From: Bacteroidales bacterium
GTDB lineage: Bacteria > Bacteroidota > Bacteroidia > Bacteroidales > Muribaculaceae
Direction: 5' to 3'
Length of the DNA stretch: 64,000 nt
Assembly: GCA_019416425.1 (NCBI GenBank)
Contig: DXXK01000091.1
Span: forward strand, 6,809-70,808
Each line of letters begins with the position of its first letter. Position 1 is the stretch's first letter. Made by a program: the position numbers and the translations under genes. Under the pieces are notes generated by a model. It was not told where the DNA came from, searched no databases, and saw nothing but the letters and a program-made list of their open reading frames with translations. Below, in pieces: positions 45,807 through 54,293 of this stretch.

Positions 45807-47108
45807 ATGAACACAGCACCACTTCAGGGAATAAAAGTGATTGACTTCACGAGCGTGCAGTCCGGTCCGTCATGTACACAGATGCTTGCCTGGCTCGGCG
45901 CCGATGTCATCAAGATAGAGCGTCCCGGCTCGGGCGACGCCACCCGTAAGGAGCTCCAGTTCGACCCCGACTGTCCCAGCTACTACTTCCTGCAGCTCAA
46001 TTCCGACAAGAAGTCGCTGACGCTGGATGCCGCAACCCCCGACGGCAAGGAGATTCTGACATGTCTTGTCAAGACCGCCGACATCTTCATCGAGAACCTG
46101 CATCCAGGCGCCATGGATAAGCTGGGCTTCAGCTGGGAAGAGGTTCACAAGCTGAACCCCAAGTGCATCTACGGCACCATCAAGGGTTTCCCCGTATCGT
46201 CCAAATACGCGCACCTGAAGGCTTACGAGCCTGTCGCACAAGTTACGGCGGCTGCCGCCTCGACTACGGGATGGTGGACCGGCGACAACGCCGTCCCTAC
46301 GCAGTCCGGCGCCGCCCTGGGCGACTCCAACACCGGTATGCACATGCTGATCGGCCTGTTGGCCGCCCTGCAGCAGCGCACTCACACCGGCGAGGGCTGC
46401 TATGTCTACCAGTCAATGCACAACGCATGTCTGAATCTTTGCCGTATCAAGACCCGCGACCAGCTCACGCTGGACAAGATCGGATACCTGACGCAGTTTC
46501 CGCAGTATCCAAACGAGAAGTTCCCCGACTATGTGCCCCGTTCCGGCAACACCGAGGGCAGCGGCGTACTGGGCTGGACCTATAGGGCCAAGGGCTGGGA
46601 GACGGACCCCAACGCATACGTCTACATCATCTTCCAGCGCGGCAAGAAGGACTTCGAGAAGGCCTGCGCTGCATTCGGCTTCGAGGACTGGCTCACCAAT
46701 CCCGACTTCAACACCGCCGACGCTCGCGACCGCCACAAACAGGAACTGATCGAGCGCGTGCAGAAGTGGGTACTGGATCATGATTACGACAAGTATCAGG
46801 TCACCGACATCCTGGCCAAGGCCGATGTGCCCGTGGCTCCGGTGCTGAACACCAAGGAGATCATGGACGACGAGAGCCTGTACGACGGCAATACGCTGGT
46901 ACGTATCAACCAGCCCGGCAAGGTCGGCGAGTTCGTCACTGTCGGATGTCCGTTCACCATGAGCAACTATACCCCCACCTACGGGCCGTGTCCCACCTTG
47001 GGAGGCAACACGGCGGAGGTCCTGAAGGCTTACGGCTACACCGACGACCAGATCGCCGAATTCGCTAAGAATGGTACAACCGCGCCGCTACCCGACGGCC
47101 AAATGTGA
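45807..47108 (+). CDS. frc: Formyl-CoA:oxalate CoA-transferase
   Basis: 433 residues from ATG 45807; an in-frame TTG nine codons upstream is less likely. Class III CoA-transferase that moves CoA from formyl-CoA to oxalate, making oxalyl-CoA for the next enzyme. Motifs: VIDFTSVQSGPSCTQMLAWL, IKIERPGSGDATR, IENLHPGAMDKLG and AALGDSNTGMHM, in which the Asp (about 173) corresponds to the covalent Asp of Oxalobacter Frc. The oxc gene starts 8 bases downstream. Together with the AEC carrier it forms an oxalate-degradation operon. Confidence 0.95.
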   Translation: MNTAPLQGIKVIDFTSVQSGPSCTQMLAWLGADVIKIERPGSGDATRKELQFDPDCPSYYFLQLNSDKKSLTLDAATPDGKEILTCLVKTADIFIENLHPGAMDKLGFSWEEVHKLNPKCIYGTIKGFPVSSKYAHLKAYEPVAQVTAAAASTTGWWTGDNAVPTQSGAALGDSNTGMHMLIGLLAALQQRTHTGEGCYVYQSMHNACLNLCRIKTRDQLTLDKIGYLTQFPQYPNEKFPDYVPRSGNTEGSGVLGWTYRAKGWETDPNAYVYIIFQRGKKDFEKACAAFGFEDWLTNPDFNTADARDRHKQELIERVQKWVLDHDYDKYQVTDILAKADVPVAPVLNTKEIMDDESLYDGNTLVRINQPGKVGEFVTVGCPFTMSNYTPTYGPCPTLGGNTAEVLKAYGYTDDQIAEFAKNGTTAPLPDGQM

Positions 47109-47116
47109 TTACCGCT

Positions 47117-48862
47117 ATGGATACTGACAAGAATACATGCAGCTGCAACTCCGCGCCTGCGCCCAGGTATCCCGATCAGGTGACCGGCATGTGGATTCTG
47201 GCGCAGAGCCTGAAACGCATCGGCGTCAAGAACGTATACGGCCTGGTGGGCATACCCATCACAGAAGCCGCCTACATAATCCAGGGCGAAGGCATCCGCT
47301 TCGTCGGATTCCGTCACGAGCAGCAGGCCGGCATGGCCGCCGCCACCGACGGTTACTGCACCGGTTTCCCGGGGGTGCTGATGACCGTTTCCTCGCTTGG
47401 CTTCCTGAACGGGCTCACGGCCACGGCCAACGCCACCGTCAACTGCTATCCGATGGTGCAGATCTCCGGCTCGTCGGTACGTGAGCCTATCGACCTGGAA
47501 CAGGGCACCTACGAGGGTCTGGACCAGCTGGCCGTAGCCAAGACACTGGTCAAGGGCGCCTATCGCGTCAACCGTGCCGAGGATATCTTCACGGGAGTGG
47601 TACGCGCCTTCCGCGCCGCCATCTCGGGCCGTCCCGGCGGAGTATATCTGGACATCACAACCCCGGCCATGGGTCAGATCATGGACCGTGACAAGGCCGA
47701 GGCTCTCTTCGGAGACCCCGTCGACCTCTGCCCGGCGATGGTTCCGTCGGCCGAATCCGTGGAACGCGCCGTCAAGCTGCTGAGTTCGGCCAAGAAGCCC
47801 GCCATCCTGATCGGCAAGGGTGCCGCACAGGCACAGGTGGAGGACCTGCTCAAGGAGCTTGTGGAGCGCACCGGCGTACCGTTCTATCCCATGTCGATGG
47901 CCAAAGGCGTCCTGCCCGACAAACATCCCCTCAGCGCGTTGTCCGTACGCTCCACCATCATGGAGGACAGCGACGTCGTGATGCTGGTCGGCGCACGCCT
48001 GAACTGGCTGCTGAGCCGCGGCCACGGCAAGTGGAATCCCGCAGGCAAGTTCATCCAGCTTGACATCGACCCGAAGGAGATTGACTGCAACCGTCACATC
48101 GACGCGCCCGTAATCGGCGACCTGCGCAGCTCGCTGCAGGCCATCCTGGACAAGCTTCCCGCCAAGGAGAGCTTCGCCATGGATCCCCGGTGGGTCCCGG
48201 GCATTCAGAAAGAAAGCGCGGAGAAGAACGCCAAATTCGCCGAGCGTCTGGTGCCGCAGACCGTTCCGATGACGCACTGGAGCGCCCTGTCGGCCGCCAA
48301 GAAAGTCATGGAGGCGAATCCCGACGTGATCCTGGTCAACGAGGGAGCCAATACACTTGACGATACGCGCGACACCATCGACATGGCATTGCCGCGTCAC
48401 CGCATAGACTGCGCCACCTGGGCCATCATGGGTATGGGTATGGGTTCGGCCATCGGAGCCGCCGTGGCGACCGGCAAGAGCGTAGTGGCCATCGAGGGTG
48501 ACTCCGCGTTCGGTTTCTCGGGCATGGACTTCTCAACCATCTGCCGCTTCAAGCTCCCCGTCACCGTTTGCATCTTCAACAACGGAGGTATCTATAACGG
48601 TATCGGCGAACCGATGGACAAGACCACCGACCCGGCGCCGACCACGCTGGACATCAACGCACGCTACGACAAGCTCGGTGACGCGTTCGGCGCCAAGACC
48701 TACATGGTGACTACTCCGGCCGAGTTCGAGACCGCCCTGACCCAGGCCATCGCTTCCAAGGCTCCCGCTCTGATCGACGTACAGCTTGCCGCCGACTCGG
48801 GCAAGGAATCAGGTCATATCGGATACCTGAATCCTGCTCCGCTACAGAAAATCACAGTTTAA
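47117..48862 (+). CDS. oxc: Oxalyl-CoA decarboxylase
   Basis: 581 residues from ATG 47117; a GTG at 47105 overlapping the frc stop is the alternative. Thiamine-diphosphate enzyme that decarboxylates oxalyl-CoA to formyl-CoA and CO2. Evidence: GFRHEQQAGMAAATDGY with the activating Glu, EGDSAFGFSGMD followed by FNNGGIYNGIG (ThDP/Mg site), and close agreement in length with Oxalobacter Oxc (about 568). An N-terminal Cys-rich stretch (NTCSCNSAPAP) is an addition. Confidence 0.96.
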   Translation: MDTDKNTCSCNSAPAPRYPDQVTGMWILAQSLKRIGVKNVYGLVGIPITEAAYIIQGEGIRFVGFRHEQQAGMAAATDGYCTGFPGVLMTVSSLGFLNGLTATANATVNCYPMVQISGSSVREPIDLEQGTYEGLDQLAVAKTLVKGAYRVNRAEDIFTGVVRAFRAAISGRPGGVYLDITTPAMGQIMDRDKAEALFGDPVDLCPAMVPSAESVERAVKLLSSAKKPAILIGKGAAQAQVEDLLKELVERTGVPFYPMSMAKGVLPDKHPLSALSVRSTIMEDSDVVMLVGARLNWLLSRGHGKWNPAGKFIQLDIDPKEIDCNRHIDAPVIGDLRSSLQAILDKLPAKESFAMDPRWVPGIQKESAEKNAKFAERLVPQTVPMTHWSALSAAKKVMEANPDVILVNEGANTLDDTRDTIDMALPRHRIDCATWAIMGMGMGSAIGAAVATGKSVVAIEGDSAFGFSGMDFSTICRFKLPVTVCIFNNGGIYNGIGEPMDKTTDPAPTTLDINARYDKLGDAFGAKTYMVTTPAEFETALTQAIASKAPALIDVQLAADSGKESGHIGYLNPAPLQKITV

Positions 48863-48913
48863 TGAACTCGGGGATGGGCCTGCAACCCGTCCCCGGCTAT
48901 AAACTATACCGCT

Positions 48914-49960
48914 ATGAGTAATATGGTGCATATTATGCTGTATGCCATCGTCCCGATTATCGTCGTGATGCTTTTGGGATACGTGTCGGGCAAGAAAGGA
49001 ATATTCTCCAACCGTGACGGCAAGGCCTTCAACAAGGTCGTGCTGGACTACGCGTTGCCGGCAGCCTTGTTCGTCTCCATCGTCGACGCCGACCGGCAGA
49101 TGCTGGTCGAGGACATCAAGCTGAGTCTCATCTCGCTGATAGTCATTATGGCCTGTTTCATGGGAGTATACTATATCTACGCCAAGTGTTTCAAGAATAA
49201 CACCGGAGCCGAAGGGGCCATCATGGCGTTGGTCAACGGTTCGCCGACAATAGGATTCTTGGGTTTTGCAGTCCTGCAGCCAATCTTTGGATATGGCGCG
49301 AGCGTAGCTCTGGTTGTGGCCATCGTGGGTATCGTCGTGAACGCCGTGGGCATTCCGGTTGGGCTGTCGCTGCTTAACGCCGCCCAGGACAGAACCTCAG
49401 CGTCCCGGACCCTGGCTTCCGGAGGCACCGTCGCCGCCGGAACTACGGCTGCGGCAGCTGCCAAGGCTAAGTCACACGGCTCTTCCGGCTGGAAAGCTGT
49501 GCTGCACGCGCTGGAACAGCCTGTGGCCTGGGCGCCTATACTTGCTGTGATCTGGGTGATCTGTGGCATTCCATGGCCCAAGTATCTGAGTCCGTCGTTC
49601 GACCTGATCAAGGGCGCCAACGCCTCGATGGCTGTGTTTGCCGCCGGTATCACGCTGTCGGCTTATAAGATTCAGATCAACTGGGCCGCCATCTTGGGCA
49701 CGATCCTGAAAATGATTGTAATGCCCGCTTTGCTTCTGATCGTAGGCCTGATATTCCACATGGGCGAGAAGAACCTGGCCATGATGGTGATGGCAGGGGC
49801 TCTGCCCCCTGCATTCTCCGGAATCATCATCGCTGACGAATACAACTGCTATGTGGCTGAGTCAACCTCGTCGCTGGCGCTCTCGGTGATCACCTTCATC
49901 GGCTTCTGCCCATTCTGGATGTGGTGTACAGACTTCTGCTACCAGCATTTCTTAGGATGA
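48914..49960 (+). CDS. AEC-family permease, probable oxalate/formate carrier
   Basis: 348 residues with about ten hydrophobic segments of the auxin-efflux-carrier type (IVVMLLGYVSGKKGIFSN at the start, with VLDYALPAALFVSIV following, and GALPPAFSGIIIADEYN near the end). A Ser/Ala/Gly/Lys-rich cytoplasmic loop of about 40 residues joins the halves. It lies 51 bases after oxc. E. coli yfdV, in the operon of its Frc (yfdW) and Oxc (yfdU), is also an AEC protein, so an oxalate or formate role is a sound inference, though unproven. Confidence 0.85.
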   Translation: MSNMVHIMLYAIVPIIVVMLLGYVSGKKGIFSNRDGKAFNKVVLDYALPAALFVSIVDADRQMLVEDIKLSLISLIVIMACFMGVYYIYAKCFKNNTGAEGAIMALVNGSPTIGFLGFAVLQPIFGYGASVALVVAIVGIVVNAVGIPVGLSLLNAAQDRTSASRTLASGGTVAAGTTAAAAAKAKSHGSSGWKAVLHALEQPVAWAPILAVIWVICGIPWPKYLSPSFDLIKGANASMAVFAAGITLSAYKIQINWAAILGTILKMIVMPALLLIVGLIFHMGEKNLAMMVMAGALPPAFSGIIIADEYNCYVAESTSSLALSVITFIGFCPFWMWCTDFCYQHFLG

Positions 49961-49986
49961 ATTCTGGACGCACGGACCGTGTCTCC

Positions 49987-50508
49987 CTACAGTATGGATG
50001 AAATTCGGGCCGCTCCTTCGGGGGCGGCCTTATCTGTCAGGTCGGTCTCCACTCGGATTTCGGTGATGACGCCGTCGTGCGTGCGGTACAGGCGGGGAAT
50101 GGTGTAGGTGGCGAAGAGATTGTAGACGCGGCGGTCCGGTTGCGGGGAATAAGGGAGTGTCAGGCCATTCTCCCTCCAATAGGCGGCTATGTGTCCGGCA
50201 TCCTCCTCGCGCGCGATGCAGGCCATGCGCAGGCGCCGCTCGGGCGTCAGCGAGTCATAAAGCCTCTGTATGCCGGGCAATTCACGCTGACAGTCGGGGC
50301 ATTCGGTGCTGAAGAATACGATTATGCCGTCGCCGGTGCGCAGCAGTTCGGACCCGAACGTCCTCCCGTCGTCAAGCGTCACTCTGAACGACGGCAGACG
50401 GTCACCCACCAGTAGGTCGGCACCTTTCGGCTCCTCTTCGGTGATGCATCCGGTCAGTCCGCTGCATATCAGGACCAGCAATATTACCAATATAGTCTCT
50501 CTTCCCAT
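49987..50508 (-). CDS. TlpA/thioredoxin-like lipoprotein
   Basis: 173 residues, lipoprotein signal (LICSGLTGC, Cys21). Thioredoxin fold with the redox pair CPDC (70-73) in VFFSTECPDCQREL and the cis-Pro loop YTIPRLY. Such TlpA/ResA-like proteins act as periplasmic disulfide reductases. It is convergent with the AEC gene (26 bases between stops) and divergent from the propeller-AraC regulator. Its substrate is unknown. Confidence 0.85.
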   Translation of the reverse strand: MGRETILVILLVLICSGLTGCITEEEPKGADLLVGDRLPSFRVTLDDGRTFGSELLRTGDGIIVFFSTECPDCQRELPGIQRLYDSLTPERRLRMACIAREEDAGHIAAYWRENGLTLPYSPQPDRRVYNLFATYTIPRLYRTHDGVITEIRVETDLTDKAAPEGAARISSIL

Positions 50509-50623
50509 GCATTCTAAACGTGGACAATCCCCTTATTATTGGAATATTCACGCACGTTTGAGTGTATTTGAATGCAGGAACGTATTCTATATTTTATAAA
50601 ATAATAAAAGAAATGCGTAGAAA

Positions 50624-50656
50624 TTTGGAACTATTGCATTCTTTTTCTTAAATTTG
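50624..50656 (+). promoter_or_regulatory. Promoter of the propeller-AraC regulator gene
   Basis: TTTG (50624-50627), 21 bases, then TAAATTTG (50649-50656). The start codon is at 50661, only 4 bases further, so the message may begin at or very near the ATG. Confidence 0.6.
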
Positions 50657-50660
50657 CACT

Positions 50661-53447
50661 ATGAGAGCAATTCTGACTGTCCTGATATGGCTTACGACGA
50701 TGCTGTCCCTGTACGGAGCGGCGGACTTGCGGCTTTTATCCAAGTCCAACGGACTGAGCGACGGACAGGTCAACACCATCTTCAAGGATTCCACGGGATA
50801 TGTCTGGATCGGCACCCAGCTGGCGTTGGACCGGTTTGACGGCAACCATATCCGTTCGTTCCAGTTTCCCGGCTCGGATAGCGGTACGGGATTCGTGCAT
50901 GCCATCACCGAACTGCGGCGCGACGAGATCTACGCCGGCACGCGTAACGGTCTGTATGTGCTGGATTCCAAGAAGAACGGACTGCGGCAGATAATGCCTG
51001 AGAAGCTGAACGTTGCGGTCAACGCCCTGGCCGACGACGGCAGGAGATATCTCTACGCCGGTACCGACAACGGCGTGTTCATTTATGACGCAGTCAAGAA
51101 CACGCTTAGGCAGCAGCTGTTGGGACATGACGTACTGTCGCAGGACAATTCCGTCCGAGAGATTTTCAACAGCAGCGCGCTGGGACTGTGGGCGTCCACG
51201 GCGCACGTGCTTTACAACATCGATCCATCCAAGGGGCGGACGCTCAGCTTCAAGCTGCCGGTCAACGGCACGGTGACGCGCATGGCCGAATACCAGGGGA
51301 TCCTGTATATCGGCACTCGAGGATCCGGAGTCGTGCCCTTCGACATGGTGCGTCACCGCTTCATGGAGCCTCTGCATTTCGGCAACGACATCATCACTGC
51401 GGTGTGTCCCGACGGGCGTGGAGGACTTCTGGTGGCCACGGACGGCGAGGGTTTCTACAACTACGATATCCGCAAGCACAGCATCACGAGCCATGTCACC
51501 AGCGATCCATCGTCGCCGATGCCTTTGCACAGCAACTCGATCTACTCGCTCTATGTGGACGTACCGAGACAGTCCATAGTGATAGGATACTATCAGCATG
51601 GTCTGGGATATATGCCTTACCACGACCAGCTGTTCAGCATATACAGTTATCCCGGATTGATCGATACCCGGAATTACGCTGTCCGTGCATTGGCCATCGA
51701 CGGGAGCGTAATGGTGATCGGAACGCGCGACGGACTCTACTACATCGACCAGGCCATCGGACGGACGGCCAAGTTCACCAGACCACAGATTCGCAGCAAC
51801 CTCATATTCTGCATCTATAAGTACAAGGGCCTCTATTACATCGGAACGTACGAGGGTGGCATGTATACGCTGAATCCCGGGACGCTTCAGATCTCGTCGT
51901 ACGATGCCGGCGGCGCCGTTTCAGATAAGGCATCCGTGTTCGACATGAAGGCCGACCGCAAGGGCAACCTGTGGATCGGCACGTCGGACGGTCTGGTCCG
52001 TGTCTCGGGCAACCAGGTTGTGGCCCATTACACGTCGCTGAACTCGCAGCTGCCGAAAGGGAATGTCTACGATGTGTTCTTCGACAGTCGCGACCGCGGA
52101 TGGTTCTGCACTGAGAACGGTATCGCCGCCTGGAACGGCGCGGAGCTCCGTGCCGATAAGTTCCCGGAGGGCTTCATCAACGACAAGAAGGTCCGCGATG
52201 TGTTCGAGGATTCGGAACATAACCTCTATTTCGCGCCTGAGCGCGGACGCCTTTTCAAGTCGGACCTTGACCTGAGCAAGTTCGGCTACATCAACTACGG
52301 CGCAGACGATGCCAACTCGATGGTGACGTTCATCACCGAGGACAGCGACGGCTGGCTGTGGCTCGGTACCGACAAGGGCGTGGTGCGGTTCGACAAGCGC
52401 AATCGCTCGCGTACGTTCAACAACGCCGACGGCATGGTCAACGTGGTGTCGACGCTGTGTCCCGCCATCACCGACAGCCGTGGCGATATCTGGATGGGCA
52501 ACTCCCAGGGACTGCTGCGCATGGACCGCAAGCATCTGCAGGAGATTCAGTCCGGTTTCAGCGACCCGCAGATAGTCTCCGACATCCAGACGCACGGCAA
52601 GAGCATTATCAACCGTCTGGAACATACCAGCAAAGGGACATACCGCCTGACGCTGGACAGCGATGAGAGCGAGCTGAAGGTGTACACCGCCAACCTGCGA
52701 TATGTGCTCCCTGAATACTACTTCGTGGAGTACAAACTCGAGGGTGGTGTCGACGAGGAATGGCACCAGGTGTCGGGCAACACGCCGATCGAGATCCACG
52801 AGCTGTCGATAGGGGAGCGGACGCTTCATATCCGCAAGCCAGGAGACCCGGACACGGATGTCGAGATCGTGATCCGCAAGCATCCTGGCAAGCTGACGCT
52901 GATACTGTACGGTGTGGCGGGTCTGCTGGTCATCACCGGGGCGTGGGCGTTGGTGTCGATGGTGCTGCGCCGCCGCGAGCGCCGGGCCATCGAGCAGGAG
53001 CGCGAGGAGATGCGCGAGCAGCTCAACGCCGGAACAGTCGAGGAGGAGAAGTCCGCACGCGCCAGCTACAAGACAAGCCGACTGACCGATGAGGAATGCA
53101 AGCGTCTGATGAAACTGCTGGACGAGATAATGAAGCGCGACAAACCGTACACTAATCCTGACTTGAAAAGCAACGACCTGGCCAAGCTGGCCAGCACCAC
53201 CGGACACTCGTTGAGCTACCTGTTCAATCAATATCTGGAGCGGTCCTACTACGACTACGTCAACTCCTACCGCGTCGAGGAGTTCAAGCGGCTGGTCCGC
53301 GACACCGACACGAGCCGCTACACACTGGCGGCGCTGGCCGAGAAATGCGGTTTCTCAAGCCGCGCCACCTTCTTCCGCCACTTCAAGGCAATAGTCGGAA
53401 TCACCCCGGCCGAGTACCTGAAACAGCAGGGAAAAGGGTCAAAATGA
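50661..53447 (+). CDS. Beta-propeller sensor with AraC-type DNA-binding domain
   Basis: 928 residues. Signal peptide (LTVLIWLTTMLSLYGA), then two seven-bladed-type propeller regions made of repeats of the two-component-regulator propeller kind (LSDGQVNTIFKDSTGYVWIG, and later KGNLWIGTSDGLVRVSG), a Y_Y_Y-like Ig domain (about 650-740), one membrane helix (about 745-770), a coiled linker, and an AraC double helix-turn-helix (about 828-925). It resembles the hybrid two-component systems of polysaccharide loci but has no histidine kinase or receiver part. It would sense a glycan fragment in the periplasm and act on the following susC/susD genes. Confidence 0.9.
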   Translation: MRAILTVLIWLTTMLSLYGAADLRLLSKSNGLSDGQVNTIFKDSTGYVWIGTQLALDRFDGNHIRSFQFPGSDSGTGFVHAITELRRDEIYAGTRNGLYVLDSKKNGLRQIMPEKLNVAVNALADDGRRYLYAGTDNGVFIYDAVKNTLRQQLLGHDVLSQDNSVREIFNSSALGLWASTAHVLYNIDPSKGRTLSFKLPVNGTVTRMAEYQGILYIGTRGSGVVPFDMVRHRFMEPLHFGNDIITAVCPDGRGGLLVATDGEGFYNYDIRKHSITSHVTSDPSSPMPLHSNSIYSLYVDVPRQSIVIGYYQHGLGYMPYHDQLFSIYSYPGLIDTRNYAVRALAIDGSVMVIGTRDGLYYIDQAIGRTAKFTRPQIRSNLIFCIYKYKGLYYIGTYEGGMYTLNPGTLQISSYDAGGAVSDKASVFDMKADRKGNLWIGTSDGLVRVSGNQVVAHYTSLNSQLPKGNVYDVFFDSRDRGWFCTENGIAAWNGAELRADKFPEGFINDKKVRDVFEDSEHNLYFAPERGRLFKSDLDLSKFGYINYGADDANSMVTFITEDSDGWLWLGTDKGVVRFDKRNRSRTFNNADGMVNVVSTLCPAITDSRGDIWMGNSQGLLRMDRKHLQEIQSGFSDPQIVSDIQTHGKSIINRLEHTSKGTYRLTLDSDESELKVYTANLRYVLPEYYFVEYKLEGGVDEEWHQVSGNTPIEIHELSIGERTLHIRKPGDPDTDVEIVIRKHPGKLTLILYGVAGLLVITGAWALVSMVLRRRERRAIEQEREEMREQLNAGTVEEEKSARASYKTSRLTDEECKRLMKLLDEIMKRDKPYTNPDLKSNDLAKLASTTGHSLSYLFNQYLERSYYDYVNSYRVEEFKRLVRDTDTSRYTLAALAEKCGFSSRATFFRHFKAIVGITPAEYLKQQGKGSK

Positions 53448-53560
53448 GTATCAAATTATTGTGAGATTTAGAATCTCAATTTCTTAAACAATTGTATAAT
53501 ACCCGATTGTAATGAGACATGTCACACTAAATAAAGTGGGATAGATACGGCCCCAAAATG

Positions 53561-53592
53561 TTTTGCGCAGCCTGAAAACGGATGTAATTTTG
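53561..53592 (+). promoter_or_regulatory. Promoter of the ECF sigma factor gene
   Basis: TTTTG (53561-53565), 19 bases, then TAATTTTG (53585-53592). About 75-80 bases separate the expected start of transcription from the ATG at 53675. Confidence 0.65.
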
Positions 53593-53674
53593 CATCGTCG
53601 GAAACAGACCGAAACCAAGGTTCCCGACCTTACAAAACCAAACAACGTTAACTGCAAAAACTAATTGGGCAACC

Positions 53675-54181
53675 ATGAATCAGAACGAAAGCTTCATCAG
53701 CAAGATGTACACTCAGCACCACGGCCGGCTGGTCAGCTACATAGTCGGCATCATCAACAAGCGCGAGGATGCTGAGAACCTGGCACAGGACGTATGGGTT
53801 CGCGTACTGACCAGCGACAGGGAGATGCAATCAGAGACCGGGGTGCCCTATCTGTACACCATCGCCGGCAATCTGTGCCGCGATTATCTGCGCCGAGTGT
53901 ACCGCCAGCGCGGATATATGGAGGAAGCAATGTACACCGTTCAGGACAAGGCGTCGACCACTCCGGAGACGGAACTGTTTGCCGAGGAGCTGAGCCGAAT
54001 GGAGTACCGCAGGGTCGAGGGTCTGCCCGCGCAGCGTCGCGCCATATATATAAAGAGCCGTTACGAGGAGAAAGCTGTGGATGACATCGCCAGCGAGATG
54101 CAGCTGTCCAAGCGTACGGTCGAGAATCACCTCCGCATGGGGCGCCGTGATATCCGCGACTTCCTGTGGGCCATTGCGTGA
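53675..54181 (+). CDS. ECF-type RNA polymerase sigma factor
   Basis: 168 residues. Region 2 (FISKMYTQHHGRLVSYIVGI, then KREDAENLAQDVWVRVL) and region 4 (ASEMQLSKRTVENHLRMGRR) are intact. ECF factors next to susC/susD genes usually pair with a FecR anti-sigma factor and a SusC carrying an N-terminal signalling (STN) domain. Neither is seen here: the next gene is SusC with a plain carboxypeptidase-like domain at its N-terminus. It lies 112 bases before susC and has its own promoter. Confidence 0.92.
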   Translation: MNQNESFISKMYTQHHGRLVSYIVGIINKREDAENLAQDVWVRVLTSDREMQSETGVPYLYTIAGNLCRDYLRRVYRQRGYMEEAMYTVQDKASTTPETELFAEELSRMEYRRVEGLPAQRRAIYIKSRYEEKAVDDIASEMQLSKRTVENHLRMGRRDIRDFLWAIA

Positions 54182-54293
54182 CTGAATATTTTTAACAAAA
54201 TAATATTGAGTGAAACCTGCTCGATATGCGAATTAGAGATAACTCATATACATTCTTAAGAAATTTTAATAATACACAACAATATTTAGAACC

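Noticed and set aside
47036..48400. About 454-codon minus-strand frame opposite oxc
   Set aside because: Shadow of oxc produced by high G+C third positions; no motif.
51921..53231. About 436-codon minus-strand frame opposite the propeller-AraC gene
   Set aside because: Shadow frame without start context or domain.
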